From the NCBI RefSeq assembly GCF_047718555.1, contig NZ_JBDNRK010000015.1, positions 1 to 64,000 of the forward strand: a stretch of DNA of 64,000 nt, in the 5' to 3' direction. Under the pieces are notes generated by a model. That model did no database searches and was not told the DNA's origin. It was given only the letters and a program-made list of their open reading frames with translations. Each line of letters begins with the position of its first letter. The first letter of the stretch is position 1. This DNA is from Clostridium_I sp047718555 (GTDB lineage Bacteria; Bacillota; Clostridia; Clostridiales; Clostridiaceae). The position numbers and the translations under genes were made by a program. Shown in pieces: positions 19,134 to 26,625 of this stretch.

Positions 19134-20003
19134 TTACCAGCCTCTTTCTGCATACCTATCTTTAATTTCATTTAATTCAAGACCATGCATAGCTTCTCCA
19201 AGTCCCTCTGATACTTCCGAAAGAATTTTAGGATCATTATAATAAGTAGTTGCTAAAACAATGGCTTTTGCTCTTTCCTGTGGATTTTCAGACTTGAATA
19301 TTCCTGAACCAACAAATACACCTTCTGCACCTAACTGCATCATAAGTGCTGCATCCGCTGGTGTAGCAATCCCACCTGCTGCAAAATTAACCACTGGAAG
19401 TTTTCCATTTTCCCACACATATTCTACCAAATCATAAGGTGCTGCAAAATCCTTGGCAATAGACATAAGTTCTTCTTTTGGTGCATTCTTTACTTTTCTA
19501 ATGTCATCCATCATAGTTCTCATGTGAGTTACTGCCTCAACTACATTTCCTGTACCAGCTTCTCCCTTTGTCCTTATCATAGCAGCGCCTTCACCAATTC
19601 TTCTAAGGGCTTCTCCTAAATTTCTTGCACCACAAACATAAGGTACTTTAAAATCCCATTTATTAATATGATAAGCTTCATCTGCAGGAGTAAGAACTTC
19701 ACTTTCATCAATAAAATCTATTGCTAGATGCTGTAATATTTGAGCTTCCACAAAATGTCCTATTCTTACCTTTGCCATTACAGGAATAGATACAGCTTCC
19801 TGTATTCCCTTTATCATCTTTGGGTCAGACATTCTAGCTACTCCACCTTCTTTTCTGATATCAGAAGGTACTCTTTCCAATGCCATAACTGCACAAGCAC
19901 CAGCTTTTTCTGCTATTACTGCCTGTTCTGGATTTACAACATCCATTATTACTCCACCCTTTAGCATTTGAGCTAAATTTTTATTTATTTCATATTTACT
20001 CAT
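19134..20003 (-). CDS. pdxS: Pyridoxal 5'-phosphate synthase lyase subunit PdxS
   Basis: Synthase barrel that joins ribose 5-phosphate, glyceraldehyde 3-phosphate and ammonia into PLP in the DXP-independent route. A TIM barrel with very high conservation is seen: GGVIMDVVNPEQA, VMAKVRIGHFVEAQIL (active-site lysine), DESEVLTPADE, FVCGARNLGEALRRI-like CGARNLGEALRRIGEG and the phosphate loop FAAGGIATPADAAL. 289 residues, typical. Start at 20003 with GGGAGG about 7 nt upstream. It is followed at once by pdxT. No riboswitch is evident in the short upstream region. Confidence 0.96.
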   Translation of the reverse strand: MSKYEINKNLAQMLKGGVIMDVVNPEQAVIAEKAGACAVMALERVPSDIRKEGGVARMSDPKMIKGIQEAVSIPVMAKVRIGHFVEAQILQHLAIDFIDESEVLTPADEAYHINKWDFKVPYVCGARNLGEALRRIGEGAAMIRTKGEAGTGNVVEAVTHMRTMMDDIRKVKNAPKEELMSIAKDFAAPYDLVEYVWENGKLPVVNFAAGGIATPADAALMMQLGAEGVFVGSGIFKSENPQERAKAIVLATTYYNDPKILSEVSEGLGEAMHGLELNEIKDRYAERGW

Positions 20004-20120
20004 ATTAAAATCCTCCCAATTATCGACAAAGACACTTGCACAGATTCAGGCCCAAATCTTTATATAAAATCTTTGCTTTTTAATTACTATATTATTACAT
20101 TACTAATTATAGTTTGAATC

Positions 20121-20225
20121 TTAATATTTTAAAAGTGTATGGATACATTTAATTTCTTCATCTGTTGCGGGAGGAAAAAGCTTTAACTTATAACCTGGAA
20201 ACCACTTTTTTATTTCACTTATCAT
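20121..20225 (-). CDS. 34-residue ORF coupled to agrB
   Basis: A short reading frame beginning 6 bp after the agrB stop, with GGAG 8 nt upstream of the ATG lying across the agrB stop. It encodes MISEIKKWFPGYKLKLFPPA followed by a charged C-terminus with one cysteine (DEEIKCIHTLLKY). In many agr loci this is the position of agrD, but it has no Cys/Ser followed by the short hydrophobic ring and P.xPEEL tail, so it does not look like a normal autoinducer precursor. Good ribosome site and coupling argue it is translated. Function unknown. Confidence 0.5.
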   Translation of the reverse strand: MISEIKKWFPGYKLKLFPPATDEEIKCIHTLLKY

Positions 20226-20230
20226 ATTTT

Positions 20231-20803
20231 TCACTCCATTATTCTATTTATATTATTTATTTTTCCAGCCATCATCAATATTACTGCGATAACGATTGAT
20301 ATTACAGCAGTATTTAAAAATTTATTTGGAACGAAATAACATGCTATAATTAAAAACAGAGTAGTTAATATAGAAAAATGTTTAAGTTTTATCTTTCGTT
20401 CTCTACTTTTTATCCTTTTATTAATATTATCTACAGGAGAAAAAATGCAAATAAATATAAAGGAAATTATTAATAATGATAGTATAATGGCACTATTAAT
20501 TGCTAAACATTTGCCAGAAATAATTATTATGGAAAATACAACAAAACTAATAAAAAAACAACCCCAGTAAGTTTTTGCATGATATCCACCTGAAAATAAT
20601 CTGATAGGACAAAAAAATATAAGAGTAACTATGTAGTATTTTTGGAGAGAAAATAACCAGAATATAATAAAATATGGAATAAACTTCGTAATCTCATCAA
20701 AAACGCAGATTAATCCATATTCCATTTTTTTCAAATCTAAATCTGAAAATTCAGGGTTCGATTCAGAAATTTTATTTACTAAACAAGTTATAAGATTATT
20801 CAT
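20231..20803 (-). CDS. agrB: AgrB-type accessory gene regulator peptidase
   Basis: Membrane cysteine endopeptidase that trims and cyclises the AgrD precursor and helps export it. 190 residues. The family motif RLFSGGYHAKTYWGC is present with predicted catalytic His75 and Cys82, spaced 7 apart as in Staphylococcus aureus AgrB (His77, Cys84). Four to six hydrophobic segments follow. It begins four bases after the histidine-kinase stop at 20808, so the two are co-transcribed. The usual order agrB-agrD-agrC is rearranged here: the kinase is upstream and the likely agrD is further upstream at 22321. Confidence 0.92.
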   Translation of the reverse strand: MNNLITCLVNKISESNPEFSDLDLKKMEYGLICVFDEITKFIPYFIIFWLFSLQKYYIVTLIFFCPIRLFSGGYHAKTYWGCFFISFVVFSIIIISGKCLAINSAIILSLLIISFIFICIFSPVDNINKRIKSRERKIKLKHFSILTTLFLIIACYFVPNKFLNTAVISIVIAVILMMAGKINNINRIME

Positions 20804-20807
20804 TTAT

Positions 20808-22127
20808 TTAACTCCTTGCTTCAAATTCAATTAAAAATTTAGTTCTTTCAGGAGTACTTTCTAAAGATATACTTCCATTATTTTGTTTGATCAATTGTTT
20901 AATAATATATAATCCAAATCCATGATCATATGATTTTTTAGTTTTTGTAGAAAATCCTCTATTAAAAATTTTCTCCTGAATATCTTCTGGAATCATATCT
21001 CCATTATTAGATATTTCAATATAAAATTTTTTGTCTCTAATAAAAGTATTAATTGATATTTCTTTATTTTCAATATTAGATTTAAGTTGAAATGCCTCAA
21101 ATGCATTATCTACAAGATTACTAATAATACTTATTAATTCATTTTCTTTAATTTCTATTGAGCTAAATAGTTCATCAATCATTATATTAAAATTTATGTT
21201 GTTTTTCATTGCATAATTATTTTTTAGAGATAGTAATCCATTTAAATAGTCGTTACCAGTATCTATGTATTTAAATGATGAATGAAGTGTATCTGAAATT
21301 CCCATTACATAAGTTTTTATTTGCTCAACAGCATTTGGTTTATTCAATGAGCACAATCCCCATATAACATTAATATGGTTGGCAAAATCGTGTTTTTCTT
21401 GTCTAATTATACTAATTATTTCTTCCATATCTTTAATCTGATGTTCTTGAATTTTATAGCTGGCTTCTATATCTACAACTCGTCTATATTCTTTTAATTC
21501 TTTTAACTGTACTATTAAAAATATAAAATATACAACAAATATAATACAATTGTATATCTTAACATTTTTTATATTAAAAATACCAACATTAATGCTAAAT
21601 ATAAAAATGGCGAAAATCCCCATTTGAATTATTAAATTAGAAAAAAGTATACCTTCTCTTTGAAATAATTTAAGTTTAGCAAAATATGTCCTAAATTTAA
21701 AAAGAAATACCACAATAATTATTTGCAATATCTTGGCACCTATTATAAGAATAAATAAATATTTAGGATTTAAAAAAATTTGATTTAGATCTACATTAAA
21801 TATAAGCATCTCAATGGTTTCAGTAGAAGATTCAGTTATAGAAAGTATTATAAAAAACACAAAAAATATAACTGTTGAAGTAAATAATTTTATTTTCGTA
21901 ATATAGGATAATAGCAAAATATCAAATACTACTATAAAAATTAAATGATAAGCGTTAACTATATAAAATGTACTTAAATAAGTTACAAATACAAATAATA
22001 TACAAAATAAAACTGACTTCAATTTATTCTTTATTATAAATCTTTTTTTATTATATAATGCTTCAAAAACTCCTAAAAGAAGCAAAGCCTCAATACTATC
22101 TAGCACTATTTCTCTTATCGAATCCAT
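20808..22127 (-). CDS. agrC: AgrC-like GHKL sensor histidine kinase
   Basis: Receptor for the cyclic peptide made by AgrB. Residues 1 to about 210 contain about six membrane helices, a sensor typical of the AgrC/ComD HPK10 class. A coiled linker (EYRRVVDIEASYKIQEHQI) leads to the phospho-acceptor HDFANHINVIWG (His246). The ATPase has the N box ISNLVDNAFEAF, the G1 region NNGDMIP and the G2 region HGFGLYIIKQL. 439 residues, normal length. No agrA response regulator lies in the window; the signal must go to one encoded elsewhere. Start at 22127 follows GGAGAC. It is upstream of and coupled with agrB. Confidence 0.88.
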   Translation of the reverse strand: MDSIREIVLDSIEALLLLGVFEALYNKKRFIIKNKLKSVLFCILFVFVTYLSTFYIVNAYHLIFIVVFDILLLSYITKIKLFTSTVIFFVFFIILSITESSTETIEMLIFNVDLNQIFLNPKYLFILIIGAKILQIIIVVFLFKFRTYFAKLKLFQREGILFSNLIIQMGIFAIFIFSINVGIFNIKNVKIYNCIIFVVYFIFLIVQLKELKEYRRVVDIEASYKIQEHQIKDMEEIISIIRQEKHDFANHINVIWGLCSLNKPNAVEQIKTYVMGISDTLHSSFKYIDTGNDYLNGLLSLKNNYAMKNNINFNIMIDELFSSIEIKENELISIISNLVDNAFEAFQLKSNIENKEISINTFIRDKKFYIEISNNGDMIPEDIQEKIFNRGFSTKTKKSYDHGFGLYIIKQLIKQNNGSISLESTPERTKFLIEFEARS

Positions 22128-22150
22128 ATAATGTCTCCTTTATTTCTAAG

Positions 22151-22315
22151 TTTTCACAAAGGGTCTATCTTACAATACATATATATGCATTGTGAGACAG
22201 CTTTTCAGCTATTCTACTATTAAGAATAATTAGTAAAACCTGATTAATAGTAAAGAGACTGTTCTCAAATTTAATAAATATTTATTTCTTTTGAGGCAGT
22301 CTCTTTGTGAAAATA
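22151..22315. repeat. Repeat family C, MITE-like copy between agrD and agrC
   Basis: About 165 bp flanked by TTTTCACAAAG and its inverse CTTTGTGAAAA, giving 11-bp terminal inverted repeats. Internally it matches the element at 59549-59700 over about 140 bp with roughly one difference in four or five, including GAGACAGCT, GCTATTCTAC and AATATTTATTTCTTTT. It splits agrD from agrC. A hairpin GCATTGTGAGACAGC region could terminate or attenuate transcription from agrD. Confidence 0.6.
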
Positions 22316-22320
22316 ATTTT

Positions 22321-22464
22321 TTATTTTAGAAATTCATCAGGACATTTTGGTTGATACGTAGTTAAAGTTGATGTTGGCACTATAACTAATGTTCCTAGAA
22401 ATAAAGCTACAGAACCCACGACTTTCATTGATTTCCATGTTAATAATTTTTTAATATTTTTCAT
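22321..22464 (-). CDS. agrD: AgrD-type cyclic autoinducer peptide precursor
   Basis: Too short for routine gene calling: 47 residues. It has an N-terminal amphipathic, lysine-rich membrane-binding leader (MKNIKKLLTWKSMKVVGSVA), a hydrophobic stretch, then STLTTYQPKCPDEFLK. The tail YQPKCPDEFLK matches the clostridial AgrD recognition tail (aromatic-x-P-x-x-P-E/D-E-hydrophobic). Aligned with Clostridium perfringens-type precursors, the ring would be Ser-Thr-Leu-Thr-Thr. A serine therefore replaces the usual ring cysteine, implying a lactone rather than a thiolactone. The only cysteine lies inside the tail. GGAGG sits 10 nt before the ATG. Peptide boundaries are inferred. Confidence 0.75.
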   Translation of the reverse strand: MKNIKKLLTWKSMKVVGSVALFLGTLVIVPTSTLTTYQPKCPDEFLK

Positions 22465-22591
22465 TCTTAATATCCTCCCAATAAAATTTATGTAGCATAT
22501 TAACTGTATTTTTTATATATTCTACAATAATTTAAGTTTTCCTGCATAATTTGTAAAAAAATTTTCGTATAGCATCCTTTATTTGCATAAT

Positions 22592-22646
22592 AAAAAATCC
22601 CCATTATTCATAAAAAACCATGATAATTTTTTATAAATAATGAGGG
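22592..22646 (-). terminator. Terminator after yebC
   Basis: On the minus strand CCCTCATTATTTATAAAAAA pairs with TTTTTTATGAATAATGGGG and is followed by ATTTTTTATT. A second possible fold (GGCATTTTA...TAAAATTGCC, 22672-22738) lies between it and the yebC stop. Confidence 0.75.
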
Positions 22647-22745
22647 TTAACGTTTATCTTAACTTTTTAAGGCAATTTTACGAATGTTTATCGCAATCCA
22701 TTAAGGTCCAGCAACTTATAGATACCTTAAAATGCCATTAACTCC

Positions 22746-23483
22746 TTATCCTTCAAATTCATCAGGGAACTGTGCATTTGAATAGACATCCTGAACATCA
22801 TCGTCATCCTCAAGTTTGTCTATAAGTCCCTGAACTTTTTCAGCATCCTCTAAATTAAGTTCAGTATAGGTGTCTGGAATCATAGTAAGTTCAGCTGAAG
22901 CAAATTCATAACCTGCAGTTTCAAGTGCCTCTCTAACCTGAGAAAAATCTTCCATAGCTGTAGTTATTTCAAATGCTTCTTCTTCTGCATTAAAGTCCTC
23001 TGCACCTGCATCCAATGCGGCCATCATAATTTCATCTTCATCTAATCCATTTTTTCTTTCAATGACTATTTGGCCCTTTCTTTGGAACATGAAAGACACA
23101 CAGCCATTTGCTCCTAGATTTCCACCATTTCTATCAAAAATATATCTTACATTACTTGCACTTCTGTTTTTATTATCTGTTAAAACATCAACTATAACTG
23201 CAACTCCAGCAGGACCATAGCCTTCATAAACTATTTCTTCATAGTTTACTCCTTCAAGTTCTCCTGCACCTTTCTTTATTGCCCTCGTGATTGTATCTAA
23301 AGGCATATTGCTAGCCTTCGCTTTTGCTATAACATCTCTTAATTTTGCATTGGTATCCGGATTAGAACCAGCTTTAGCTGCCACAGCTATTTCTTTTCCT
23401 ATTTTTGTAAACACCTTACCTCTTTGAGCATCTGCTTTACCTTTTTTCGCTTGAATATTATGCCACTTTGAATGTCCTGACAT
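22746..23483 (-). CDS. YebC/PmpR family protein (TACO1-like)
   Basis: Conserved protein first described as a DNA-binding transcriptional regulator; some members aid translation of difficult stretches. Signature N-terminus MSGHSKWHNIQAKKGKADAQ, then the central YEGYGPAGVAVIVDVLTDNKNR and the acidic C-terminal KLEDDDDVQDVYSN, all canonical. 245 residues. The start at 23483 has AGGAGG followed by seven T; an ATG six codons earlier overlaps the ribosome site and adds MLGGFF. It is monocistronic, with a terminator behind it. Confidence 0.95.
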   Translation of the reverse strand: MSGHSKWHNIQAKKGKADAQRGKVFTKIGKEIAVAAKAGSNPDTNAKLRDVIAKAKASNMPLDTITRAIKKGAGELEGVNYEEIVYEGYGPAGVAVIVDVLTDNKNRSASNVRYIFDRNGGNLGANGCVSFMFQRKGQIVIERKNGLDEDEIMMAALDAGAEDFNAEEEAFEITTAMEDFSQVREALETAGYEFASAELTMIPDTYTELNLEDAEKVQGLIDKLEDDDDVQDVYSNAQFPDEFEG

Positions 23484-23621
23484 AAAAAAACCTCCTAACA
23501 TAACACTATATGTATTTTACCAAATCAATGTTTCATTAACTTCAAACTGAAGTATATCATGCTTATTAAACCTTAAATATTATATCATAAAAAATATTTT
23601 ATGTTAAATTATTAAAATACT

Positions 23622-24266
23622 TTATTCTAAAAATAGCCTGTTTTCTATCTTAAAATAATATGTATCTTCCCCCTCAAGAAATTGGCAATTGCCAGAAGTT
23701 GTTTCAATAAAAGTTTTTTTAGCCTCTTCTAAAGTATCTATTTCAAAATAAATCATTAATTTTACTTTATCAGTATACTCTAAGCTCTCTATATGCCACA
23801 TTTTCTTTTCACATAGATACTGAAGTTTTCCTAAAAGATCATAATTTACAGTAATATTAAGAGCCTTTCCCTTAACTTTTAATACAATTTTTCCTTCCTT
23901 AATTGCCGAGGAAGCGCCTTTTGAATAAGCTCTTGCAAGACCACCTGTGCCAAGAAGTATCCCTCCAAAATATCTTGTTACTACAATCACTACATCTGTT
24001 ATTCCACTTTTCTTTATAACCTCCAGCATAGGAATACCTGCTGTCCCCTGTGGTTCTCCATCATCGCTGTATCTTTGCACCTCAGTTTTTTCTCCAATAA
24101 CATATGCATAAACATTATGTCTTGCATCTTTATATTGTGTTTTTATATTTTGTATAAATTCTTTTGCCTCTTCTTCACTATAAACTCTTTTGATATTACT
24201 TATAAAAATTGATTTCTTTTCTTCAAACTGAAAGCTTGTCTCATCTTTTATAGTATAATAACTCAT
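23622..24266 (-). CDS. YigZ/IMPACT family protein
   Basis: Protein of the UPF0029/Impact family. Residues 1 to about 120 form the Impact domain with ARHNVYAYVIGE, RYSDDGEPQGTAG and VVTRYFGGILLGTGGLARAY. The remaining part is the ferredoxin-like C-terminal domain. 214 residues, usual length. The bacterial role is unsettled; the eukaryotic relative binds the translation regulator GCN1. Start at 24266 after GAGAGG. No operon partner is clear: the flanking genes are separated by more than 100 bp. Confidence 0.92.
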   Translation of the reverse strand: MSYYTIKDETSFQFEEKKSIFISNIKRVYSEEEAKEFIQNIKTQYKDARHNVYAYVIGEKTEVQRYSDDGEPQGTAGIPMLEVIKKSGITDVVIVVTRYFGGILLGTGGLARAYSKGASSAIKEGKIVLKVKGKALNITVNYDLLGKLQYLCEKKMWHIESLEYTDKVKLMIYFEIDTLEEAKKTFIETTSGNCQFLEGEDTYYFKIENRLFLE

Positions 24267-24402
24267 ACAGACCTCTCCTAAAATATCAATGAATCTTACT
24301 TAATGAAAATTTGTACTCCCACTAAGCTTAGATATATAATTTAAATTACAACTTAAATATTAATGATTATCTGTCAAAAAGTATATTTAACAAATGAAAA
24401 AA

Positions 24403-25053
24403 TTATTGGCTATTAATGTACTCATCACATATTCTTTTTAAATACTCCTTATCAGTAATACTTTTTATTTCTCTTATCTTATCTACAGCAATTTTGCTTT
24501 TAATTTTTATAAAGGCTCTTATTGCATAGGAAATCACCTGAGGATTATCATCATCCAAGGCCCTTAAAAGGGCACTTTCAAAGGAAGCATCATTTATCTT
24601 CCCCATAGCCGAAATAGCCATTCTTCTCACATTTACATATTTATGTACAGAAGCTTTTATAAGAATATCTTTGCAGTTCCTATCTTTAAGTTCCCCTATA
24701 ATCCATATTGCGGTTTCCTTATCTTTTCCCTGCATTTCTACATATTTTTCTCTTATATATACTAACAATACTCGTTTATTTTCTTCATCTATACTGGATA
24801 TAAAAGAGATTTTATCGTATTTACCAGCTCTTGCAATACTTTCCAACAGCTCCTTTGGGTTTCTGCTTTTTGCAAGGAATCTATATTTTATTTTTCCTTC
24901 AATAATGTGCTTTTGCACAATTTCCCTATTAATATTTCTTATTTTACTTATAACATCAATAGATTTACCTTCTAAAAATAAAAAATAAGATATTTGCTCA
25001 TCAGTATAGTTGTCAATATTATCCCATTTAAAATTTATTAATCCACTATCCAT
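24403..25053 (-). CDS. HEAT-repeat domain protein
   Basis: 216 residues. The first part is helix-turn-helix-like (DEQISYFLFLEGKSIDVISKI...REIVQKHIIEGKIKYRF). Two HEAT-type repeats follow, seen in VNVRRMAISAMGKINDASFESALLRALDDDNPQVISYAIRAF. Such repeats form solenoids that bind proteins. Start at 25053 (MDSGLINF) is chosen because AGAGAGTGATAGA precedes it; the ATG seven codons earlier has no ribosome site. It lies 32 bp from the MocR-like gene upstream and may share its transcript. Specific role unknown. Confidence 0.75.
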   Translation of the reverse strand: MDSGLINFKWDNIDNYTDEQISYFLFLEGKSIDVISKIRNINREIVQKHIIEGKIKYRFLAKSRNPKELLESIARAGKYDKISFISSIDEENKRVLLVYIREKYVEMQGKDKETAIWIIGELKDRNCKDILIKASVHKYVNVRRMAISAMGKINDASFESALLRALDDDNPQVISYAIRAFIKIKSKIAVDKIREIKSITDKEYLKRICDEYINSQ

Positions 25054-25085
25054 TCTATCACTCTCTATAAACATCTGAAAATTAA

Positions 25086-26540
25086 TTATTTTATCTCAGC
25101 TGCACTAAGTATTTTATCTATAATTTCTATTCCCCTTTTTATTCTAGACTCTTCTGTCTGTGAATAACCTAACCTAAAGTACTTTAATCCATCATCTCTA
25201 TCCCGGTAAAATAATACTCCTGGTGAAATAAGCACTTTTTCTCTCTTGCATTTATAAAATAATTTATCTGAGGTTACAGAAATATCTGAATTAATTTTAA
25301 TATAAAAATTAAAACCTCCTCCAGGGCTATTGAAGCTTACTTTATTCCCTAAAATATCTTTAATGCATTCTTCCATATAGGTATATCTTTTCAAATACAT
25401 ATATTTAAGCTTATTTATATACTCCTTCCAGTATCCCTTTTTTATATATAAATCCAAAGCTCTCTGCATAAGACTGGAAGTAGATATATCTGTGTTCACC
25501 TTTGAATTTTCCACCTGCTCTTTAATTTCTTTCGGTGAAATAAGATATCCTAATCTTATACCAGGCAAAAATATTTTTGAAAAGCTTTTTATGTAGATAA
25601 CTCTATCATTTACATCAAGACTTTTAAAGCTTTCATATTTAATATTGGGATCATAAATAAGCTCTGAGAGATAATCATCTTCCACTATATAAAAGTCATG
25701 TTTTTCAGCTAATTTTAATATTTCCTTTTTCTTTTCCAGGCTGTAAGTCATTCCCGTTGGATTTTGAAAATAGCTCATAGTATAAAAACACTTTATTCTA
25801 TTCTTTTTTAATATATCTTTAAAATTCTCTAAATCTATACCATCTTCCATCATATCTGCTTCTAAAACGTTAGCACCTCTCCATTTAAAAACAAAAAGTG
25901 CTCCATTATAGGTTGGTTTTTCAACTATTACATTATCATTAACATTAATTATTGCCTTTGATACAATATCTATTCCCTGTTGTGCCCCTGAAACTATTAA
26001 AATATCTTCTATTGCCAATTTATTATTCCAAAAATACTTATTTATATTTTTTCTAAGTCCATCAAATCCTAATGCCTCCTGATAAATCAATGCATTGACA
26101 CCGTCTCTATCTATAACTTCATTAATTACCTCTTTAAAATTATTTATCGAGAAAAATACATTGCAAGAAGTTTCTCCTGCAAAATCTATATAATTATTCA
26201 GAGCTTCTCCTCTTATCCTTTTAAAGGTTTCAGCATAGTCTCTTTTTAATTTTCTATTTTCATCTTTCTTTTTAGCATAAGTTCCACTGCCTATTTTTTG
26301 AACAGCATAGCCTTCACTTTGAAGTTTTTTATAAGAATTTACTATGGTATCATTATTGACAGAGAGAAACAAGGCCAATTTCCTTATAGGCGGTAATTTT
26401 TCTCCATCTCGTATTTTACCTGAATCTATTAATTTCTTTATATGCCTTGTAATCTGCATATACTTAGGCATTTCTTCATTAAAGTTTACTGCATATATCT
26501 TCAATATCAAATCACTTCCAAAACTATATGTAATATACAT
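25086..26540 (-). CDS. MocR-type regulator: GntR DNA-binding domain fused to PLP aminotransferase
   Basis: A GntR winged helix (about residues 25-90: EKLPPIRKLALFLSVNNDTIVNSYKKLQSEGYAVQKIGSGTYA) joined to a class I aminotransferase-like domain with the PLP lysine in YIKSFSKIFLPGIRLGYL. MocR proteins regulate vitamin B6, GABA or amino acid genes using PLP or an external aldimine as effector. pdxST lies 5 kb away, which makes PdxR a candidate but does not prove it. Start is uncertain: ATG 26540 has GAGG only 3 nt away, whereas a TTG at about 26504 (giving MKIYAVNFNEE) has GGAAG at 10 nt and is more family-like. The usual divergent target gene is absent. Confidence 0.85.
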   Translation of the reverse strand: MYITYSFGSDLILKIYAVNFNEEMPKYMQITRHIKKLIDSGKIRDGEKLPPIRKLALFLSVNNDTIVNSYKKLQSEGYAVQKIGSGTYAKKKDENRKLKRDYAETFKRIRGEALNNYIDFAGETSCNVFFSINNFKEVINEVIDRDGVNALIYQEALGFDGLRKNINKYFWNNKLAIEDILIVSGAQQGIDIVSKAIINVNDNVIVEKPTYNGALFVFKWRGANVLEADMMEDGIDLENFKDILKKNRIKCFYTMSYFQNPTGMTYSLEKKKEILKLAEKHDFYIVEDDYLSELIYDPNIKYESFKSLDVNDRVIYIKSFSKIFLPGIRLGYLISPKEIKEQVENSKVNTDISTSSLMQRALDLYIKKGYWKEYINKLKYMYLKRYTYMEECIKDILGNKVSFNSPGGGFNFYIKINSDISVTSDKLFYKCKREKVLISPGVLFYRDRDDGLKYFRLGYSQTEESRIKRGIEIIDKILSAAEIK

Positions 26541-26625
26541 TTTCCTCTGTCATTTTTAAAATCCTCATTTGTTTTAAGCTTTTCAATTGACCTACTAAAT
26601 GCTTTTTGATATTTTACAATAGTTT

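Noticed and set aside
22672..22738. A folded region after yebC resembling a small RNA
   Set aside because: Pairing is short with several breaks; best treated as 3' untranslated sequence before the terminator.
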